DNA of 64,000 nucleotides from Rhabdornis inornatus (taxonomy: Eukaryota > Chordata > Aves > Passeriformes > Rhabdornithidae): contig VWZS01001987.1 in NCBI GenBank assembly GCA_013397075.1, positions 118,302 through 182,301 of the forward strand. Reading direction: 5' to 3'. Below the pieces are notes generated by a model, which searched no databases, had not been told where the DNA came from, and worked only from the letters and a program-made list of their open reading frames with translations. The position numbers and the translations under genes are program-made. Of the stretch, positions 47,972 through 61,799 are shown in pieces (within the stretch, counting starts at the first letter, position 1; every line of letters begins with the position of its first letter).

Positions 47972-50900
47972 TTTTTTACTAATCCAATGGGGTGATTCCA
48001 AAGCAAGTCAGCTGGTACATGAAACACATGGCATACTGTGGTGGTCATTTCAAGCTTTTCCTTGGCTCAGTCAGATCCAGGGACAATTTGCAATACCTTA
48101 CCAAACACTTTTAAAAATAAAATTAGCGAGTAAGAGGAATTTTTGGAGCAACTTCAATATGTGCATCCTATGTAATTGCCTGCATGAATCCCACTGCTCT
48201 GTCCACTGACTGATGTCTCTGTTGTGAGCAAGGTATTGAAGTGTTGCTTATAATCCCTCTGTAGTAATAAATCTGTAAGTGTTTTCCAGCTCATGTTTCT
48301 TTTCAAGACAAGTTAAATCCATAGCCTGAAGTCTGGAAATAAAGCTGGTTTTAACTATTTAGGTCTTTTAAATCACCTCATTTTTAAGGACATCATGTAA
48401 TTTCTGCTGTATCAGATGGAGCTGTTACAGAGTGTTTGTAACCTTTCTAGATGCTCACTCATCTGGGTGTTTTGTGAGGATAAGCCCAGTGGGCCGTCAA
48501 GTTTGATATCCCTCTGGATCCATGTTGAGGCCAGCAGTCTGGCCAACTACTGGTTCCTTGGCACAGCCCCTTCCGCACAGCCCCTTCCTCGAGCAGCATG
48601 GTGTCCAAGTTATCCTAGGGCTGTGAATTGTCCCCCAGACAGCTGCAGCCCAAGAACACTTGTCTCACTTCACCAAAAGCTGGATGTGTCCTTGAGCTTC
48701 CTTGATGCCAGCTCAGCAGTGCCTTGGTGCTGTCCTTGAGCTGCACACCAGCCTTGGAGTCCCAAAGCAAGTGGTAACTACTGGAGCCCTGGGAGTCACA
48801 CCCTGAGATTGCTCATCTCTTTATTCTCAGGACTTTAATTCTTCCCAAACTCGCCTGGCATTGTCTGCACAAAGCTCAAGTGTCAGCTGGAAACTGGACA
48901 CACAGGCTGTTACTGATTGGTGGCGGAGCCAGGCATACATCTGGTACACATCTGGTTCAGTGGCATCTGGGGGCAGAGGACATTCCTGCTGCTCACCTTA
49001 CTGCTGCCCAGCACTGCAGGGGCCCATCTCCCTGCCCACAGCCCCGAGTGCTGCAGCTGTACAGAGACAGCACAAGTAGTGGTGGACATTATGCCTGCTC
49101 ATGAAGTAGGGCACTGTAAAGCTGAATTTGCTCCATACCCTTCACTGGAAAAGGTTTTGCTTTCATATTCTGGAGGGGTGGCCACGGAAAGGAAGTTGGC
49201 AGCCACAGCTGGCAGGAGTGGCAACCGGCAGGCTGCAGCTTCGAGCGGCACCTGTTAATGCGAGGGCTGACTCTGTCTCATGAAGTTATTAATATGCTCA
49301 TATTTCTGGCGACAGAAAACTTTATTCCAAAATGTGTCCTGCCTCATTAGCAGTCCCCACCCAGGGACCTCCTTTCAACTTCTCCAGGCTTCCCAGCACC
49401 TCGCCACAGGGACCAGTCAGGGGCACAATAGCTCCAGCCTGTTTATTTCATTTCACTTTTCCTCTCCTCTTGGCCAGCAGCCAGCAGAGATGTTCTTTAC
49501 AAAGATAATAGTTTCAACTTAATCATTCACCTCTCATGTGTCTAAAAGGAGTTAAGGAGACTGGAAGTTTCCAAGAAAAATAAATGAACTGAACTCTTTC
49601 GAGGGGGCCTCTTTAAGGCTGTTTTATTAATTTAAAAAAAAAAAAGGCAACAAGCTGTTCCTGCACATCACCCCTGCCCTATTTATTTTTTAGATGTATG
49701 GTTAAATTTGGAGGGACAGTCATGAATAGAAGGATTATGAAGTGTTTCTCTTTGTGAAGGGATTTGTGTTTAGAGAGATGCTTCCAGCATGATATTCTAG
49801 TTGTGTTCTTTCTGGGAGTTGTAAAGCTGGATCTGGATCTCAGGGGACTCCTTCCTCAGCCTGCATATGGATGACAGGCAAAACCTCACCCATTTATTTG
49901 GTTTTGGTTGGTTGGTTTTTTAAGGGGATTGTGATTCTGTGTGGTTCATTTTGGGGTTGTTATTTTTGTCATGCCCTGAAGCTCTGATGTTTCAGAAAGT
50001 TGGAGGACCCAGTCCCTTGATGATGGATTCCTTTGGGTTGCCTCTAGCTAAGCAGCCACTATCACCAGCTTCTTTTGGAAATAAGACCTTTGTTTAAGGC
50101 ACAGAAAACACACCTTCCTTCCACCTTGCCAAGGGACAGCGATTAAAACCTGTATCTTTCCCACTGGTATATCCTGTCCATGAAGCTCTTGAGAAAATGC
50201 ATGTCCTTGGGAACTGTTGATAAAAGTAAAAGGTTTTCCTTTCAACAACATTTAACAAAGGCTTTTTTTTTTTTTTCTGAAAACCTGAAAAATTGGATGG
50301 TTTTGGTAAAGAAGCTCACTTGTAGCTGGGGATGGATTAAGACACCAGCAGTAAGTCTGAATCTGAGGAATGAGCTCCTAAATCATACAGCTTTGGGGGA
50401 ATCCATATTTTCATATAACCCTCAAACCAAAAGCTGCACTATGGTGGACCCTAAACCATAGGAAGAGCCAAATGCCACCTGGAAAGTCTGGAAGAACCAA
50501 AGGCTGCCCTGAGCTCAGGCTGCTTTCCCTTGGCTCTCCAGGACGGGGGCAGTGGGTTGTGGTTCTGTGATTCTGTGATTCTCTCTGTGGTTTTCCTACC
50601 TTCAAAGAAGCCTTTTTCCAGAAAAGAGTGAAGTATCTGAATCCATTCCTCCTCTCCCATGGTTCTGGTTCCATCCTCCGAGCAAAGTGATTGTGTGGTG
50701 CTCTGAGCTGTCTGTTGTGGTGCTGTCTTCTGCTCATGCTCGAGTATGTGCATGTATATGTACTTAGCACCCTCTCCCTGCAGCTGCAGAGGGTCTCTGC
50801 CTGATCCCACCTTTGGAAAACTGGTTTCCTTGTGGGTACAGATTGTAGGACTCATGTAAGTGTCCATGAAATAGTGGGAAAGGGAATAAGGTTTTAACTG

Positions 50901-53900
50901 TAATTCACTATTCATAAAAATTCCTACAGTGCAGACAGCCATTTTCCAGACTTTGACAACTAGGGGAAAAATTGTCCTGCCAGGTGGAGTGGGATTTCTA
51001 GTTCTTCTTTTCAGCAAATGAAGGACTGAGTTTAGCAAGCTTGGAGTGAGATGGAAGCGAAACATCCGTTCTTCTCCTCCCCCTGTTTTTCCCTTTTCCC
51101 CTGGGCATGCAGCACCCTCCTCCTTAGAGAACACAGACATGTTAATTTTCATGAGGCTGTGATCAGGCTCTAGGCTGGCCGTCTGTTTCCCTTCCCCCTC
51201 ACGGAGCACTCCAGTAACCACACATTACCCAAGCCCAGTGTTTTCTGCATGACTCAGATTTTTTTTAAGAACTAGAATCCAATGGACATTTTCTCCACTG
51301 ATACCGCTGGGACTAGAGGTCTTTTTTTTCCCACCAACCTTAAAAACATGCTGATATACTGCAATTTTTTTTTCCTTTCCAATATTTTGTTGTTATTAAA
51401 ACAGCACTGAGTCCCACAGCACCAAAGGATGGGATATCTCTTGCTCTTTTCCCCCTTCCTCAACAGCTAATAAGAAAATAAAAAAGGTTAATTCGACATA
51501 AAAGAAAATACTGAGGGACACTTGGACCATCCTTGATGGCTGGGCTGAGCTGGGGGCCCTGGCAGGATGAAGACATGGCACAGGTTGCAGCACCCTGGAG
51601 TGCGAACGAGAGAAGAGGAAACAGCTGCCATCCTGACAATGGATCATGATGGAAAAAACCTTCACTTTTCTTATACCTGAGGCATACCGCTGAGGCTGGG
51701 CATGCATCAACCAATGCCGTGTGAAGAGCAGAAGATGCCTTTGTGAAGGCAAAGGTAGTGACCTGCAGTCCCTCTGTCACCCAAGGTCTGGGTCCTGAGT
51801 ACAAACAAAAGTGTGGGTGCTTGATTAGGTTGAACAATAAGGCAGTGAGCTCTCACTCAAAGCTCTCTGAAGACAAGAAAAGAGGTTTTAGAAGGGCTGG
51901 CACCAGCTTTGGTTACAGCATAATGTGGCACACATGATCTGCATGCTCTCCCGTGCTGGAATCGTAGATTTGTGGTGGGTGTCTGGGTGGATCTGTGCTC
52001 CTGCCCACTCGGCGCAGGGAAGGCCAGCACTGAGCTTCCCCAGGAAGCACAAGCAACATGTGGAGCCAATGTGTGATTCTTCATGTAAGTCCCAAGGAGT
52101 TCAAATGGACAGGTTTGGGGCCACAGTTCCCATCTGACGTTGCTTGCCTGATGTGATTATTCAAGCCTGAATTCCTTCGATTGACAGCCGTGCTATTTCC
52201 AGTCTCTTAGTCAGCATATACCACTCTGCTTCCCAGTCTGATGAGACCTGGATTTTCCCACACTCCTCCTTAAATGGAAACACATTGTTCATCTTCATTT
52301 TATTTATTTATTCGGTACAGAAAAACAAGATACTTCTATAACTTTGAAGTGCTGGCTTCTACAATGGTTGGTTCCTTTTTGGAGCAATAGGTTTTCTTAA
52401 AAGCCACTCTCAGCAAGATCCTTATCAAACTTTTCTTAGCAGGAGACAATGAACATTTCACAGCATGAAGAGAAAAAAAAAATAAAAAGATTGGTGAGAA
52501 GACAAATGTGCTAAGTGAAAAGATAGCCAGGGTGAAGATGAGATCCCCCAGCCTTGTAAACACAGATTATTTTCTGCCTGACCTACAGTTTCCGGACATT
52601 TTACTCATTTGGTCAGTTCCAGAGTTAATTGAGGGGTGAAAATGGGGACCTGGGCAATGTCTGGTCACTTCCATTTGGAACCCATAAACTTCACACTCCT
52701 GTGCCCAAATACCAAGAACCTCACTGCCAGTAGTTGCCAGGGATGGCAATTATGAAGGGATCTGGCAGGGAGAGGTGTCTCTGCAAGCCACCAGGGGTGG
52801 CTTTCCACAACAGGTCACGCTGGAACCAGTTTGTTCCATATTGGGCTGCAAAACCAGTGGCTGACCTTTGTGGTGGCACTTGGAGCTGTAGGGAGACAAA
52901 CCTCCTACAGGAGCCCAGCTTCCAAACCTTGTGAGGAAGGGGCAACATCTCCCACAGCCTGCCCAAAACCTCACCTGTGTCAGATTGATGCCAAAGGATG
53001 CTCTGGGCAGAGACAACCTGGGGTCAGCTTCAGACCTCTCCTAAAAATGCCAGTGCCACTGGACAGCTGGTGTGGGAGATGAGCAAGCACAGAAATGGAT
53101 CATTCTAGCCCAGCATCTGCCAAATCTGAACAGCACCTGCCAGCTCAGCTCCACGAGAGCCTCCATGGGGGCAGGCCCTGTGGGTGGCCAATGCCCTGGC
53201 TCAAGGCAGGGGCCTGGGAATTGGTTCTGCTGGGGACAGCCGCTGCTGTGCTCTGGCTGAGTCCAAGCAGTTCCATGCAGGCAGGTGGCAGCTCTGTGTG
53301 GAGGAAATGTGTTGGCTGGCATCTGCCATGTTTTTTGCTTTTTTTTTTCTTTTAGCCTAACTATATTTTTAATTATTTGTCAGATGGTTTCAAGCCAAGA
53401 CTATGCAATCAATGTTTGTTGGTTAAAATAGAAGTAAACACTAGATTATATAAACAAAGGAATGCTCTGGTTTATTGCCCAGGGATAACGCTGGCATTGT
53501 TGCATGGATCCTCATCTGAAGGCTTTGAAGATTGCTTGCTCTATTTATTTTTCTAAAGATGGATAACTTTGTTCTATTTGCTCAGCTTCTTAAGGGCTTG
53601 AATAGACAAGGGGTAAAGTGCAGCAAAGGTGGGTCTGGCTCTGAAGGGGCCCGGTGGGAAAATGTGTTTTTGGATCCTGATCTCATCCCAAAAATGTCTT
53701 GCATTTCAATACCTTTAGATAGCTTACACATTGGAAATGCCAAGGAACCAGAAACCTTCACTCCAAAGTCAACTCTGCTTTCATTAATAATTATTTTAAG
53801 ACAGCACTGAGAGAACAAAACAGTACTATGTGGAAGCAGAAAGGAGCCCGTGAGGAATTCAGGACTGAGCAAGAGTTCAGCCCCCATCCCTATTGTCATG

Positions 53901-54300
53901 CTGGATGTCAAGGATCAGCATCCTGAGATGCAGGGGAGGTGTTTGCACGAGGTGATGGTGAGAGGTGTGACACAGGGGAGAAGAAAGAGCCACCCTCCAA
54001 GCAATAGCAGCAACAACAGAGCCCAGCCACTGCTGGGGAGAGGCAGGTGGTGGGATGGGTGAAGCTGTGCCCCTAAGGCTGGGGAGGGGCTGAGCCTGGC
54101 TCAGATGACCTCCAGCACCCACAAGGGCGACATTCAGGGAGCACATGTCCTCCTAATTTCTTCATGTGGGAGAGATGTTGACCCCATTTTACAGATGGGA
54201 AAACCGAGCAGCAGAACACAAGGATGCACATTTTCTTGCCTAAGGTGGGACTTGACTTCTTCCTTTGGGCTTGACCTGGTACCATCCCTCGCCTTGTTTT
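47972..54300. other. Intergenic stretch, no gene seen
   Basis: No gene recognised. Two short AT-rich blocks, 49255-49345 and 49560-49760, look like unique regulatory sequence (ATTAATATG, TTTATTAATTTAAA). A pair of TTCTGTGATTC units at 50562-50583 resembles a CR1 tail, but no CR1 body precedes it. Confidence 0.4.
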
Positions 54301-54309
54301 CCTATCATA

Positions 54310-55260
54310 AAGTTGCTGCCTGTGCCTATGATCCGCTTCTACAGGTCCTGGAGATCATTACAAATAATATTAGATTTATCACTTCTCTGTGTAATGTGCC
54401 AATCCTGGCAGCATGTTGTGAAAGCACAACAGCAGCAAGAAGCATATGTTCTGCAAGTCAAGTTAGTGGTATTTTTTTTTTCCCTGCCAAGGACAATAAT
54501 TTTTTCCTCTTTTTTTTTTTTTTTTTTTTTTTCAAAATAAACATCATGCTGGAATGTGCTGCAGCAAATGGCTTGGGCTCTATTATATTTCATGCAGCTT
54601 TCTAAACAATTTTCAACCCTGCTGGCCCAGTGTCAAACAGAAGGCAACCAACAATAGCAAAATCCCATTAAAGCTGAGAAGGTTCCTTCCTGAGGTGAAC
54701 ACGGCCAGAAATAGTAATCTTGGCTCTCTTTTCAATTTGGCATTGGGGACTAATAATGCCTGTTCTCCTAATGGAAATTATCTAATTTCATCCAAGTGCA
54801 GCTCCAGAGAGAGCTGGGCTGACGCACAAACAGTCAATATAACAACATTCTTCTTGAAGAACTGAACAATGGGGCTTTGGTGGGACCGTGATTAACAACG
54901 TCAAACTAAGAACAAACAGAAGGTGTAAAAATAGGCATCTGAGGAGTTGACACAACGGACTATTTTTCATCTGTAAGGCCAGAGGAGAATAGCTTGTTAA
55001 ATTGTATGCTTGGAGCACTTCATCAGATGTTGTGTGGAATGACGAAAAAAAAAATCCATTTCCCATCTGGGTCTGAATGTACTAAGGAACTGCACATGCT
55101 TTATTAATATAAATCACGCTAGGAGTATAATTCCCATTAGCATTAAAGAACTATTTTTCAATGAAATACTCTTGCACCAGGAACACCTAATGGGAAATAA
55201 TGATGCTTGCTTCATTTGGAGAGAATAGTAAAATACAGTGTGGAGACAGAGAAGGTAGAG
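54310..55260. promoter_or_regulatory. Candidate conserved non-coding block
   Basis: Non-repetitive apart from a 23-base T run at 54510-54532. Rich in homeodomain-like TAAT/ATTA words: ATAATATTAGATTTATC, CTAATAATGCC, CTAATGGAAATTATCTAATTT, TTTATTAATATAAATCACG, CCTAATGGGAAATAATGATG. No coding frame. Its appearance resembles developmental enhancers near homeobox genes; this is inference only. Confidence 0.25.
54510..54532. repeat. Poly-T tract (23 bases)
   Basis: Uninterrupted T run, longest homopolymer seen in the window. No LINE or SINE body adjoins it. Confidence 0.9.
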
Positions 55261-55499
55261 AAGCGTTTCTTCCCTCCAGTGCGATGGGTTTTTGTGTCTG
55301 CTGTAAGATATCCCCTTCCCAGCCTAGGAGAGTTGTATCCAGGCTCTGTGCAGAAGCCCCCAGAGGTGGTAGGGAATGGTGATGAGGGGAAGAGCTCCTC
55401 CAGAAAACTGGAGCAGTGCTATGGCCCAGGGTCAAAGCACTGCTGTCCTGTTTCCTGCAGGCCCCCACCCAGGCTGGGTGAGAGAAGGGGTCCAGCCTC

Positions 55500-55552
55500 T
55501 CTCCCTCCACCCCTGCTTCCCTCCTTCCCTCCACCCCTGCTTCCTCCCCAGG
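55500..55552. repeat. Short pyrimidine-rich tandem duplication
   Basis: Two copies of a CCCTCCACCCCTGCTTCCTCC-like unit lie in direct succession within a C/T-rich stretch. Confidence 0.7.
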
Positions 55553-55559
55553 GCAGCCT

Positions 55560-58500
55560 CACATTTGGAGAGAGCTGAGATGGCTTCAGGCCACCTCCAC
55601 CCCCTTACCCACATGGTTCAACCTCACGCTGTGGAACTCCTTGTTGTCAGCCTAAAAATATCCCTCCCCAAAACCAAATCACCACTCCGGACATTATTTC
55701 TCATGTCTTGACAAAAAGCAGCAGTTCCTACATTTCCCTTTAACACTGAAGCCACAGCTGGTAGTGTGCCTGGTACATTAAAAGAGCAGAAGCGTTAGAA
55801 CTGGGTGAAACCACCACACAAGTCATTAGCTCTGGTGCCTCGCCTTCTTTCCCCTGGCATTTGCACTCTAGGGACTGCATGTGCCCGGGGTGAATGCCAG
55901 CCCCTGTATTTGTGTGGGCACACAGTGCCTCCCAAACCTCAGCATCACCTTGCTTTGACACCGGGAGATTTACTCTCCTTCCCTGCCTTAAGCACTGCAG
56001 CTTCCTTCTAGCTCCTAATGAAAGGAAAGTGTAGCCTTGAAACGTTGGACAAAATTCCCACCTCTGGTTAAGCAGGTATGGTTTCTTTTAATTTTTACAA
56101 AATCTCAAGTAGCCATTTACTCAATGTTATTTTTAGAGCGTGAGAGGGGAGGTCCGTGTTTTCATAAAATTCCCAGATGTGCGTTGGGGCAGTGGGATTT
56201 TGTGCGGGACATGACACGGTTAACTTCGCTCTGTGTTGTGGCTGATGGCATGCAGGAATGACCCCGCTCCCCCTCGTTCACCCCACAGGTCACCCCCTGC
56301 TCCGGGTCTGCCAAAATTGTGTCGTTTTCTTGTTCTCCTTCCTCCTAACAACAATAAAACTGATGAAACGTATGGAAATTGCTAGTAATGAAAGCAAATT
56401 GCACCAGAAGTAATACAACACCACGTTGCCCTCAGCCTCAGCTTTCACACCTGGTTAGTCCCCAGAGCTCCCAGAAACCAGTGCCTTTCTCCATGTGAAA
56501 GTCCCAGTCCCGCTTCCACAGCCAGCCCTGCCCCCTGCAGCCCAGCCCTCAGCTCGGCCCCCTCCCTGCATCAGCGGACCCCTCTGCACCTTCCCTTTGG
56601 CCTCTGGTCCTTTCAAACCAGGTAGGACACTTCTTACATGTCTCAAAACACCCAAGATGGGAGACAGACTCCTCACAAGTGATATTTCTCTACTTCCAGA
56701 CTTTGGTGGGTAGCAGTATCCAACAGAAATGAAAGCAGCTTGGCACAATAACCATCCCTGCCTCCTGGCTGCAGACAATGCTGCTGCCTGGATCTGCCAG
56801 AGCCCTCGGGTATGTTCAACATCCAGCGAGTGCCCAGAGCATCCAAGGGGGTCCTAGGGAGGAAATGTGAGAAAGTTTCAGAGAGAAGAGTAAAGCCTTG
56901 TGTCTGAGCTCACTCCCAGCAGTTCCAGTGGCCATTCACCCAGACCGAATGTGACCCAGGAGGGTTGTTGTGATTGAGGATTTTATTGTCAGCTTGCACT
57001 AGAGGGTGCTGCTTCGTTAGGGTTTGGGAAAGATCGCAGTAATGGGACCGTCTCCGATGTCTTTATTCCTTGCAAAGTTAGGCTGAGACCTGAAACGTGT
57101 TGAGATTCGTATTACCATTCAGCGTGGCCCCAAAATGAAATGAATTGCTTCGCTGGGAAAATGAGAATGTCTTGGCTTGGAAAGGAGTTTATGCATCTGG
57201 GGGTCAAGGGTAAACATTTGGGCTAGACACTGTGACAAATGAAAGGAAAAACTGGTCAGCTTGCCTTTTTTCTCTCAGTTTCACAATTCCAAGATGAATG
57301 GATGCCTCAAGGAGCTGAGAAATCAGGAAAAAAGTTTAGGCCAGGACAGTGAAGGCAGACATGGGAGATAAAGAGACTTTGGAATTCACTGCTACAGGAC
57401 AGATAATCAAAATCTCATGAGAAAATTTTTTACAAGAAATAAAAGCAAAATACCTTTTATGACCATACTTAGTCTTTTGGCTAAGATAAAGGTAACCAGA
57501 TCTCAGGCAGTGAGATATAAAATGATGTGTTAGAGGTATCAGTAGGAAATTACTTCCCTTGTGTGCTGCATGGCTGTGTTGACTGTGCCTCCTCTGTTTT
57601 TGTTTCCATTTGCTGAAGGCGTGGAGGAATGGCTATTGCTGTAGGCAGCATCCCAGACCCGCAGCTGGGAAGGGGATACCTTACACCACCCTGCTCGGCT
57701 CCCAGAGCATCTGCCCACCTCCTGGGTGTCTCACAGGGAGGTGACCTGGGTCTTCCAAAACCTGGTGGAGCCTGGCACAGGGAATCTGTGGGCTGCCCAA
57801 GCAATGGCTGGACTTTATTTAGAGCAGATTCAGTTCCAGTGAGGGAAGCAGCTCTGGAGGGTGCTATATTCATGCTGTATAGTCTGGCACGCTTGTTTAT
57901 AGGCCCATAAAACTCCTCTGGCTGGCACTCCCACTTGGCATCCACCAGGAGGCATCTCCCTTGGGCAGAGAAAAGGTTAAAATGGGACTTTTTGTAAGGA
58001 CCTTGATGACACTATTTTCGTGGTGTTTTATATATGCTAGTAGCAAGGAAAGAGCTGGTTTTAAAGTTGGACTGATATGTATTTAAATCTGCATTTAAAT
58101 CCACTTTGAACATTAAAGGGGGGGTAGAAGAAAAACAGTAACTATTCTCAAATCCATATGAGTTTTACAGAGTAATTTTCTTCTAGAAACTTGACTTCCT
58201 TATGGGGTTGATTTTGTCTTTTATGCGTCTGCATTCTGATATCTTTATTTCCATCTTCCCCACATTTTTGACCGCTGTTGGCAAGAAGGAGGAAACTGTT
58301 TCTTACTAAGACTTTTATTAGGCAGTTATTAGTATTTCCTTCTTCAATATTGAACAGCTTTTTTGTGCAGTAACTTTAATGTACTGCTGCTGGAGAAGCA
58401 AAGGGCTGAAGGAACCAGCCAGGTTTTGTGGAAATAGACTGGGATTGTTCTGGCAAAATCACAGAGATGATGATCCACTATGGGAATTAAAAAAAGAAAA

Positions 58501-60500
58501 ATTTAGTTTTCATATGTACTTGCATCTAAATATCCAGCTTGAACTGAGGTACCCTGAGCCTGTCCTCAACAGAAGTAGTTTGCCTCAGTTAAGGAGTTGC
58601 CCATTCAGGTCTCAGCTGAAAACAGGTGTAGTTACACTTTCCTGTCAGATTTAGGAAATACCTGTGGATGGTCTTTTCTCACTGAGAGTCAAATCACCTT
58701 CATTTTACACAGTGGTGCTTTTTTTTTCGGTTGCTATGCACTGTGCCAACTAAATCCAGCATGTGCAAGCAAATGCTTCCCTGGTTGGCGGTTGCACATG
58801 AGAGCAGGGGGTCAGCACTTCTGCACGTCCTGTCACCTTTAATCAGCCACCAGAGGGTTAATTGCACACCAGCTCTCTGCAAATCTCTCTGTTGGTGAGG
58901 CCTGGAAAATCGCAACTAGCCCGTGATAAGTCCCCCTGCAAGCAGATTAGGATCTGACTTCAGCGTGAAGGTGGAGTAAACTATGAAATCTGGATGATTG
59001 GATGGTGTACATGATATGATGCTGATGGAAAAGAAAACAAACTCAGGCACTCTGCATGTGTTAATGACTCATTTTAGATTGCAGAAAGCAGCTATAAGGA
59101 GCAGGGCTTCAATTAATGGGTGACCTGATGAGAGATTAGAGCAGACTAGAAGATGGTCACAGCCTGTCCTCCAAATGTGTGTTTCCCCCAGCACCCTCAC
59201 CCTGGCTGGCCACATGATAAAGCTAGTTTGGGGTACTATGGCAGTATAAAACTTTTCTTACTGGCAGAGTTAATTTGACATCCCCAGGGATAGGAACAGG
59301 CAAGCTGGAATGCAGGGAGAATGGCAGACTTGCACTTGTAACTTCAAGCACCTTAAACCATCACAGTATTGCAGGCTCATAGTGCCCATCTCCCAGCTCA
59401 TCATCAGGTGTCTAAAAATGGGATTCACAAAAGCCAGCACAATGAGAAGAACCTACCTGCTTCAACCCATAGCAAACCACAGGGAAGGGATGTTCTGATC
59501 CTGCTAGTCCTCAGAATGTAGCCTTATTTCCTGGGGGCTGTGAGAGGCACTTCTCTCCAGCTGGTATTTCTTACCCTGGCCCTTCTGTAAGACTTATGAA
59601 TCTGCAGCTTTTCTCACACACACACACTCCCCCCACCCCAAAAAAAAAACAAAAAAAGAAGAAAAAGGAAGGAAATATAATTTCTTTTGTATGCATGGCT
59701 GTGGAACGATGCAGTGCCCTCCCACATCCCAGATCTTTGAGATCTCAGATCCCAGGCACTCAAGAGCAGAGATGAATCATTGTTTTCAGGTCCTCTCTCT
59801 GTCAGAAGGGACTTGAGGGACTACACAGTATTTGGGAGACTACGAAAAGTCTCTCCCCGTGAAACCCCTCAGCTTCTCATGCTCTAATGTGTTTCCTCAG
59901 AAAACAGCAGCTTCAGCAGTTGAAAGAAAGCCACATTGAAAGAAAGCATGCAAACGTGCAAGTGTGAGAGCAAGTCTCCAGCTCAGTGGCTGGTGTGCTG
60001 TCCCTGGAGCTGGGAGCTTCAGGCTTTGATCCGCTCTCACATATGGACCCGTTCAATGGGACCTACTCTGCTGGAACATATGGACAATTCTCAGGACTGC
60101 TCACATGCAGAAAACTCCATGGAGTTTTCAGACAGCTATAATACAGACATTTCAGAGGAATTTTGCTTCAGAGCAGTTTTAGCACGCCCTGTGGACTCAA
60201 TTCCCATCTAGGATTCCTGGGTGTGCACCCCAACACCTCTCCTTCTTAGAAAGCTGCAGGTGAGGAGGATCAGGCGCTTCCCTCTAAAACCACACTCCGA
60301 CCCGAATTCAAACAGCAGTTAAAATACACTCGCAGGAGGCTTGAAATCCTGCCCTACTGCACGGAAACCCAGATCCCGCCTGCTTTCCGACGCCTTCCAC
60401 GGCTGCTCAGCAGATGACATAACATTAGTCGTGACTTACTGACACAGGTATTCTACTAAATAACTCGTGAAACAATGGAAGGGAAACGGCAAGGGGTCGA
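55560..60500. other. Intergenic stretch, no gene seen
   Basis: No recognised coding exon or transposon. It holds a short CA run and A-rich tract at 59615-59670 and a 20-base perfect palindrome at 60110-60129. An AP-1 word TGACTCA is at 59065-59071 within AT-rich unique sequence. Confidence 0.4.
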
Positions 60501-60559
60501 CCAGCTTAGTCACTGGGTTCGCTTGTAGTTCTGGGCAGTTCTGGTTCCTGCCTCCACTG

Positions 60560-61045
60560 CTGTTGAGCCTTTCAGATAAGGAGCTGTACTCAGCTGGGGG
60601 AAGCCCCTCCAGCCCCGCGGCTGCGGCCGCTTCCAGCGGTGGATCCCGGCCGGGATCTCGGCCCGCGGGCAGGGGGCGGCCCCTCTGCAGCGCTCCCCGC
60701 ATCCCGCGGCAGTGCGGGAGAAGCACGGGCAGCAGCCCCCGGCTCCCGCACTGCGCCGCTGCCCGCCCTGCAGCCCCAGCCCGAGGCGGCTGCGGCGGGA
60801 GGGGCTCCCCAAACGTGCCCGCCGCGCGGCCCCTGGCGTGGCTTTTTTGGAAGTGGGAGGTTTTGGGAGGGTGGGGAAGCCCCGTCCCAGGGACTCGGCA
60901 GGTGGCGACAGAGCACGGGCTTCGGGGGGTACGCGGCGCTGCGCAGCGCGGGCGGGGCGGGGGCGGCTCCGCGGGACGCCCGGGCCAGGGGTGCAGAGGT
61001 CCCGCTAACGCCACCCGAGCGAACCTTCTTCCTGGAGGGCTTCCC
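60560..61045. promoter_or_regulatory. CpG island 1 of the right-hand cluster
   Basis: Dense CpG and GC boxes (GGGGCGG, GCGGGCGGGGCGGGGGCGG near 60940-60965). Long open frames exist on both strands but arise from composition. The likely relevance is the homeobox gene HLX, expected downstream by synteny; an antisense lncRNA start is also possible. Confidence 0.6.
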
Positions 61046-61179
61046 GTGAGGATTAAATATTTATTTTTACAAGTATTCTTCCAGAGAGATGTAATAGTAT
61101 TTTAACTTTTAAAAAACATTTGTATATCTCGCACATATACGTTTGTAGATACAAATATAGGAATAATCAGAGCGCATAC

Positions 61180-61610
61180 AGAAGCCTAAAATCCAACAGG
61201 CAAGGCGCAGGCCGCGGGCGACGGAGAAGGAGAGCTGGAGGCCGCTCCGCCAGCATCCTGGGCCAGCTCGGAGGGGCAAACCCGGCTTCCCATCCCCTCG
61301 CGGCTGGACCGCCGAGCTGCCCGCGGTGACGGGGAGCCCCGAGCCCCCAGTGGGGTGAACAGGTTGCGTCGGGTTCGGGGACTGTTCGGGGCTCGGGAGA
61401 GGCGGGCGGGGACTCGGGCTGCCAGCATCCCGGTGGGATCCGTGGGATCGACCTGCCCGCAGCTCGCCGGGGAGCTGGTCGGGACAGGCATTTGGCCGAA
61501 AGGGCAAGGGCTGTCCGTCCTTCCCCGCGGGGCGCTGGCAGGCAGCGCCCGGCCCTTTCCGGGATGCTCCCGGTCCCGTGCCCTCGAGCAGGGACGGGGG
61601 AGCTGCAGAG
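61180..61610. promoter_or_regulatory. CpG island 2 of the right-hand cluster
   Basis: CpG-dense sequence separated from the first island by an AT-rich spacer (61045-61175). No coding exon is recognised. Confidence 0.55.
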
Positions 61611-61737
61611 CCTCTGGCTCAGTCCTTCTATTTTCCCCTCGCAAGAACTCGAATAATTTTTTTCCACCTCCGCTGCCGGCCTCGAGGAAGAAAAAAAAAA
61701 AGTCCTTCGAGGCTCCATTCCTTAAAAAAAAAAAAAA

Positions 61738-61738
61738 N
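61738..61738. other. Single-N contig junction in a poly-A run
   Basis: A lone N after about 14 A. By analogy with the N positions at 30710, 31370 and 32652 it may mark a contig join. Confidence 0.8.
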
Positions 61739-61799
61739 GCAGTTCATTCGCCTCCTTCTCGAGTCCCTCGGAAAGCAAGATTAAAGGGGAAAGTCGCAG

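Noticed and set aside
50562..50583. TTCTGTGATTCTGTGATTC repeat as a CR1 tail
   Set aside because: The preceding sequence shows no CR1 body, so it may be a simple repeat only.
50451..51221. 256-codon open frame, minus strand
   Set aside because: Composition is not protein-like, no domain is recognised and no promoter is evident.
57466..57500. Similarity to the 5' end of U2 snRNA (CTTTTGGCTAAGAT)
   Set aside because: Only about 14-16 bases agree. The branch-point recognition region and Sm site do not follow, so it is chance or too small a relic to call.
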